Notes under the pieces: generated by a model | The model's input: only the letters and a program-made list of their open reading frames with translations | Databases searched by the model: none | Told to the model about the DNA's origin: nothing | From: Clostridium sp. 'White wine YQ' | Lineage (GTDB): Bacteria > Bacillota > Clostridia > Clostridiales > Clostridiaceae | Assembly (NCBI RefSeq): GCF_028728205.1 | Contig: NZ_JAQYUU010000001.1 | Coordinates: 2,030,082 to 2,094,081, forward strand | Direction of reading: 5' to 3' | Length of the DNA stretch: 64,000 nucleotides | Shown: one piece after another, positions 61,029 to 64,000 of the stretch | Position numbering within the stretch: the first letter of the stretch is position 1 | Layout: every line of letters starts with the position of its first letter | Made by a program: the position numbers and the translations under genes

Positions 61029-61169
61029 CTATTTAGGTAATCCTCTTACTGGTTTTGTCATATCATCATCTTCATTTGTGTTTACTGGATTGGCAGCTGA
61101 TTTATTATTCTTATTTCTATAATAAGATTTCTCACCTGTTCTATTATTTTTTCCTAATTTTTGTGTCAA
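61029..61169 (-). CDS. 46-aa hydrophilic protein, hypothetical
   Basis: TTG start at 61169 with a near-perfect GGAGGTGAT upstream. Reads MTQKLGKNNRTGEKSYYRNK..., ends TKPVRGLPK. Basic N-terminus, acidic NEDDD patch, no hydrophobic core, so probably disordered or nucleic-acid binding. Its own terminator follows. Not recognised. Confidence 0.6.
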   Translation of the reverse strand: MTQKLGKNNRTGEKSYYRNKNNKSAANPVNTNEDDDMTKPVRGLPK

Positions 61170-61238
61170 TTTTATCACCTCCAATTTTATCTTTTGAAAA
61201 TTATATGAAACTTATTCTGACAAAATTTAGAGTGAATA

Positions 61239-61255
61239 TTTTCACTGTGAAAATG
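61239..61255. promoter_or_regulatory. Palindrome ATTTTCAC-T-GTGAAAAT
   Basis: Eight-base perfect arms between the divergent 46-aa gene and fba. Protein unknown. Confidence 0.4.
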
Positions 61256-61298
61256 TGCATTTAATGTTTCTTTATTATTGCTTCTTTACATTGTCAGA

Positions 61299-61316
61299 TT
61301 GTTAAATTATTAACCT
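61299..61316. promoter_or_regulatory. Rex-like operator upstream of fba
   Basis: TTGTTAA-ATTA-TTAACCT matches the Rex consensus TTGTTAANNNNTTAACAA with two changes. It lies about 130 bp before fba; Rex links glycolytic genes to NADH/NAD in Clostridium. Confidence 0.55.
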
Positions 61317-61449
61317 ATTTGATATTTCAACAAATTTAATGTTTTCTTTTTTTTACTTTTGGATTATAATAAGCCTTAAGAAATGAAATATATTACAAAT
61401 GTTTTCTTCGTGGAAGTATTTGTAAAATCTTAATTCGTGGAGGTTTCGT

Positions 61450-62313
61450 ATGTTAGTTTCAGCAAAAGAAATGTTAAACAAGGCTAGAGAAGGGAAATAC
61501 GCTGTTGGTCAATTCAACATTAACAACTTAGAATGGACTAAAGCTATTTTATTAACTGCTCAAGAAAACAATTCACCTGTAATATTAGGTGTATCTGAAG
61601 GAGCAGGAAAATATATGGGTGGTTACACTACTGTAGTAGGTATGGTTAATGGATTAATTAAAGAGTTAAATATAACTGTTCCAGTATCATTACACATAGA
61701 CCACGGCAGCTACGAAGGTGCTTTAAAAGTAATCGAAGCTGGTTTCTCATCAGTAATGTTCGATGGATCTCATTATTCAATCGAAGAAAATATTGAAAAG
61801 ACAAAAGAAATCATCAGAATCGCTGGAGAAAAAGGTATTTCTGTAGAAGCAGAAGTTGGTTCAATCGGTGGAGAAGAAGATGGTGTTGTTGGAGCAGGTG
61901 AAATAGCTGATCCATCAGAATGTAAGCAAATAGCTGAATTAGGAGTTACTATGTTAGCTGCTGGTATTGGAAATATCCATGGTAAATACCCTGCAAACTG
62001 GAAGGGATTAGATTTCACTGCATTAGCTGCTATTAAAGATGCTACTGGTGATGTTCCTCTAGTTTTACATGGTGGTACTGGAATTCCTGCTGACATGATC
62101 CAAAAAGCTATATCTTTAGGAGTTGCTAAAATAAATGTTAATACTGAATGTCAATTAGCATTTGCAGAAGCTACTCGTAAGTATATAGAAGCTGGAAAAG
62201 ACTTAGAAGGAAAAGGATTCGATCCTCGTAAACTATTAGGACCAGGATTCGAAGCTATAAAAGCTACAGTTAAAGAAAAAATGGAACTATTCGGATCAGT
62301 AAACAAAGCTTAG
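61450..62313 (+). CDS. fba: Class II fructose-bisphosphate aldolase
   Basis: 287 aa. LVSAKEMLNKAREGKYAVGQFNINN start, Zn ligand His in VSLHIDHGS, AEVGSIGGEEDG, GIGNIHGKYP and LVLHGGTGIP are all in place. It splits fructose-1,6-bisphosphate in glycolysis. TGGAGG before ATG. Codon use looks more optimised than neighbours, as expected for a highly expressed gene. Confidence 0.96.
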   Translation: MLVSAKEMLNKAREGKYAVGQFNINNLEWTKAILLTAQENNSPVILGVSEGAGKYMGGYTTVVGMVNGLIKELNITVPVSLHIDHGSYEGALKVIEAGFSSVMFDGSHYSIEENIEKTKEIIRIAGEKGISVEAEVGSIGGEEDGVVGAGEIADPSECKQIAELGVTMLAAGIGNIHGKYPANWKGLDFTALAAIKDATGDVPLVLHGGTGIPADMIQKAISLGVAKINVNTECQLAFAEATRKYIEAGKDLEGKGFDPRKLLGPGFEAIKATVKEKMELFGSVNKA

Positions 62314-62342
62314 TTTCTATTTGACATAGTAAAGTAAAAATT

Positions 62343-62386
62343 GAACGCCTTAAATTTATGTTTTATAAATTTAAGGCGTTTTTATT
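62343..62386 (+). terminator. Terminator of fba
   Basis: AACGCCTTAAATTTA pairs with TAAATTTAAGGCGTT (from 62344), then TTTATTTT. Confidence 0.9.
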
Positions 62387-62696
62387 TTAATAAAAATATT
62401 TATAAATTTAAATTAATAAAAAAAATATTCTATCATTTTAATGTATAAAACGACAATAATTTACCCCGCTTTTATATTAATGTAATAATTAGGTTTATTT
62501 AGTTTCTCAATATTTTATAATATTACAAATTTATTCTTTATTTTCATTTTTAATCATCTTTGTTGATAAAAATACCAATTATGTTTTTATACGGAAAATA
62601 TTGTATGCAAGTCCACAGTTATGATATATTATTTTTAAATATGTTATTTTTGCGTATTTATTATTGATAAATTATTTAAGTTATGAGGGTTAGTAT
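62387..62696. other. AT-rich intergenic region
   Basis: About 310 bases without a supported gene or structured RNA. It should hold the promoter of the TPR sensor gene. Confidence 0.5.
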
Positions 62697-64000
62697 ATGA
62701 ATAATACTATAAATAGAGATTCAATCAATTTGCTTCTACTTGAAATTAATAAAATAAAATATGTTAATTACGAAAAGACTTTGACCCTTGCTAATGAAAC
62801 CTTAGTAATGTCAGAAAAGATTGGCTACGAACTTGGATGCGCAATATCAAAATACTTTTTATCAGAAGCATATTATAATACTGGAAACTATGAAAACTCT
62901 ATAGATTTAACTTATTATTCATTAGATATCTTTATAAAAGAAGGATTATATGACCTTCAATGTGGTTGTTATAACCAATTAGGTATTATATTTAGTGAAT
63001 TAGGAGAATATGATCGGAGTATGGATTTTTATAGCAAAGCTGAGGAAACTGCTACTTTGATTGATTGTAATAAAAAATTTGATGAAAATTCTTCTACAAA
63101 AAAATCAATGGTTCGTACACTAAATAACATTTCAGAAATTTATAAATTTCTTAATGATTATCATGAGGCCCTAAATTATTGTAAAACTGCATATGAAATT
63201 GATAAAGAATTTGATTATTCGTTTTCTAAGGGAATAACCCTTTTAAGTTTAGGTGAATTATACTATTTGTTAGAAGATTATGATAAATCTACTGAACTTT
63301 CATATACTGCATTAAAATATTTTAATAAATATAATTATAAAATGCCAGAATCAGATTGCTATAAGCTACTAGCTTTATCCTATTGGAAAAAATCTGATTT
63401 TATAAAGGCAGAAGATTATTTTGATATTGCATTAAATATTAATAAAAATCACTCACCTGTTTTTTATAAGATTGACATATTAATAAATTACTTTGAGTAT
63501 CTTAAAGAACGTGGTAATGTGAATAAAGCATTAAGTAAATTAAAAGAAGCTTGTATTTTAGCTATAAAGAGCAATATGACAGAAAAAATCTCTGAAACTT
63601 CTAGTTTACTTTCCATGTTTTACGGTGAATTAGGGGACTACGAGAATTCATATAAATACTCAAAAATGCATTATGAGAATGAAAGAGAAAATTTGTATGC
63701 TTTTCATAATCACTTAGCTAATAACTTAAAAATTAAAAAACGAATGAACGAAATGATAGTAAATAATGAAAATTTAAAAAGTAGGTCTGACTCACTTCAG
63801 ACTATAATAGAGAAAATTTCAATAATAAGTGAATTAGGACAAAAAATCACCTCAACATTAAATTTAAACAAAATAATAGATATACTTCATTCAAGTATAA
63901 AAAACCTAATAGATTTCACATATCTTGGTGTTGGTTTATATGATGAAGAAAGTTCCACTGTAAATTACTTAGATGTTTTTGATGAAGGTAAAAAGAGAAA
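62697..64000 (+). CDS. TPR-repeat sensor protein with GAF-like region, partial (3' end outside window)
   Basis: 434 codons visible from ATG 62697 (GAGGG upstream). About seven to eight tetratricopeptide repeats fill residues 20-340 (for example LGIIFSELGEYDRSMDFYSKAEE and NISEIYKFLNDYHEALNYCKTAYE). A coiled coil (340-380) follows, then ISELGQKITSTLNLNKIIDILHSSIKNL, the usual start of a GAF domain. The missing end probably carries an output domain such as GGDEF or HD-GYP (inference). Confidence 0.82.
   Translation, partial: MNNTINRDSINLLLLEINKIKYVNYEKTLTLANETLVMSEKIGYELGCAISKYFLSEAYYNTGNYENSIDLTYYSLDIFIKEGLYDLQCGCYNQLGIIFSELGEYDRSMDFYSKAEETATLIDCNKKFDENSSTKKSMVRTLNNISEIYKFLNDYHEALNYCKTAYEIDKEFDYSFSKGITLLSLGELYYLLEDYDKSTELSYTALKYFNKYNYKMPESDCYKLLALSYWKKSDFIKAEDYFDIALNINKNHSPVFYKIDILINYFEYLKERGNVNKALSKLKEACILAIKSNMTEKISETSSLLSMFYGELGDYENSYKYSKMHYENERENLYAFHNHLANNLKIKKRMNEMIVNNENLKSRSDSLQTIIEKISIISELGQKITSTLNLNKIIDILHSSIKNLIDFTYLGVGLYDEESSTVNYLDVFDEGKKR

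Noticed and set aside
61239..61255. CodY box upstream of fba
   Set aside because: The palindrome ATTTTCAC-T-GTGAAAAT has a longer centre than the CodY consensus AATTTTCWGAAAATT.
1..64000. CRISPR array, tRNA or rRNA genes, prophage or complete insertion sequence
   Set aside because: No regular spaced direct repeats, no tRNA-like cloverleaf noticed, and no integrase, transposase or phage structural gene among the reading frames.

Overview
The window comes from an AT-rich, spore-forming Firmicute, most likely Clostridium sensu stricto. Support for this is the very low GC, strong GGAGG-type ribosome binding sites with frequent TTG/GTG starts, T-box leaders, purine and preQ1 riboswitches, a spore photoproduct lyase, and class II fructose-bisphosphate aldolase. 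It reads as ordinary chromosome: I see no rRNA, tRNA, CRISPR array, prophage or complete insertion sequence. Species identity cannot be fixed from the sequence alone.

Layout. 1-4.6 kb: partial HAD phosphatase, metal-binding-looking DUF1292 protein, TtcA-like tRNA thiolase, queT under a preQ1 riboswitch, small hypotheticals, an EamA exporter. 4.6-9.6 kb: nucleoside ABC importer (nupNOPQ type) behind a canonical guanine riboswitch and a palindromic operator. 9.7-14.3 kb: exoA, a DUF6483-like protein, a COG2509 flavoprotein behind a variant purine riboswitch, an MFS transporter. 14.3-21.2 kb: Trp T-box and trpDCFBA followed by a fused trpE-trpG gene. 21.2-29 kb: YkvA-like protein, RNase Z, two polar amino-acid ABC importers, a DbpA-type DEAD-box helicase. 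29.4-36.6 kb: DUF975 membrane protein, metallophosphoesterase, aspartate 4-decarboxylase, a membrane GGDEF-EAL protein. 36.7-42.1 kb: UbiD-UbiA-UbiX enzymes co-directional and tightly packed with an NMT1/SsuA-type ABC importer. 42.3-48.3 kb: small zinc-ribbon protein, Ca2+/H+ antiporter, second GGDEF-EAL protein, glycerate kinase. 48.5-50.6 kb: alanine T-box with alaR-alaT. 50.6-54.4 kb: GntR-regulated ABC exporter operon and splB. 54.5-58.3 kb: stand-alone siroheme/4Fe-4S protein and a PTS EIICBA gene with its PRD antiterminator. 58.4-64 kb: acidic hypothetical protein, tandem DUF4489-like paralogues, a 46-aa protein, fba behind a Rex-like site, and a truncated TPR-GAF sensor.

RNA-level control dominates: two purine-type riboswitches, one preQ1 riboswitch, two T-boxes and one protein-dependent antitermination leader. 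In each case the ligand or codon fits, or helps define, the downstream genes. The alanine (GCA) specifier supports alaR-alaT as alanine biosynthesis, and the UGG specifier fits trp.

Most notable: (i) a late quinone-synthesis module (prenyltransferase, prFMN decarboxylase, flavin prenyltransferase) coupled to an ABC importer with no early pathway genes nearby, suggesting salvage of an aromatic acid precursor; (ii) a purine-riboswitch variant with an extra nucleotide in the ligand-binding junction J3/1 ahead of a COG2509 oxidoreductase; (iii) an 81-bp palindromic repeat family (four copies plus a remnant), most copies abutting gene starts including both GGDEF-EAL genes, with one copy interrupted by a second repeat family; (iv) a trpE-G fusion at the unusual end of the operon, whose inter-domain linker carries a GGGGACGGTTAACATTT motif that recurs as a perfect hairpin 17 kb away.
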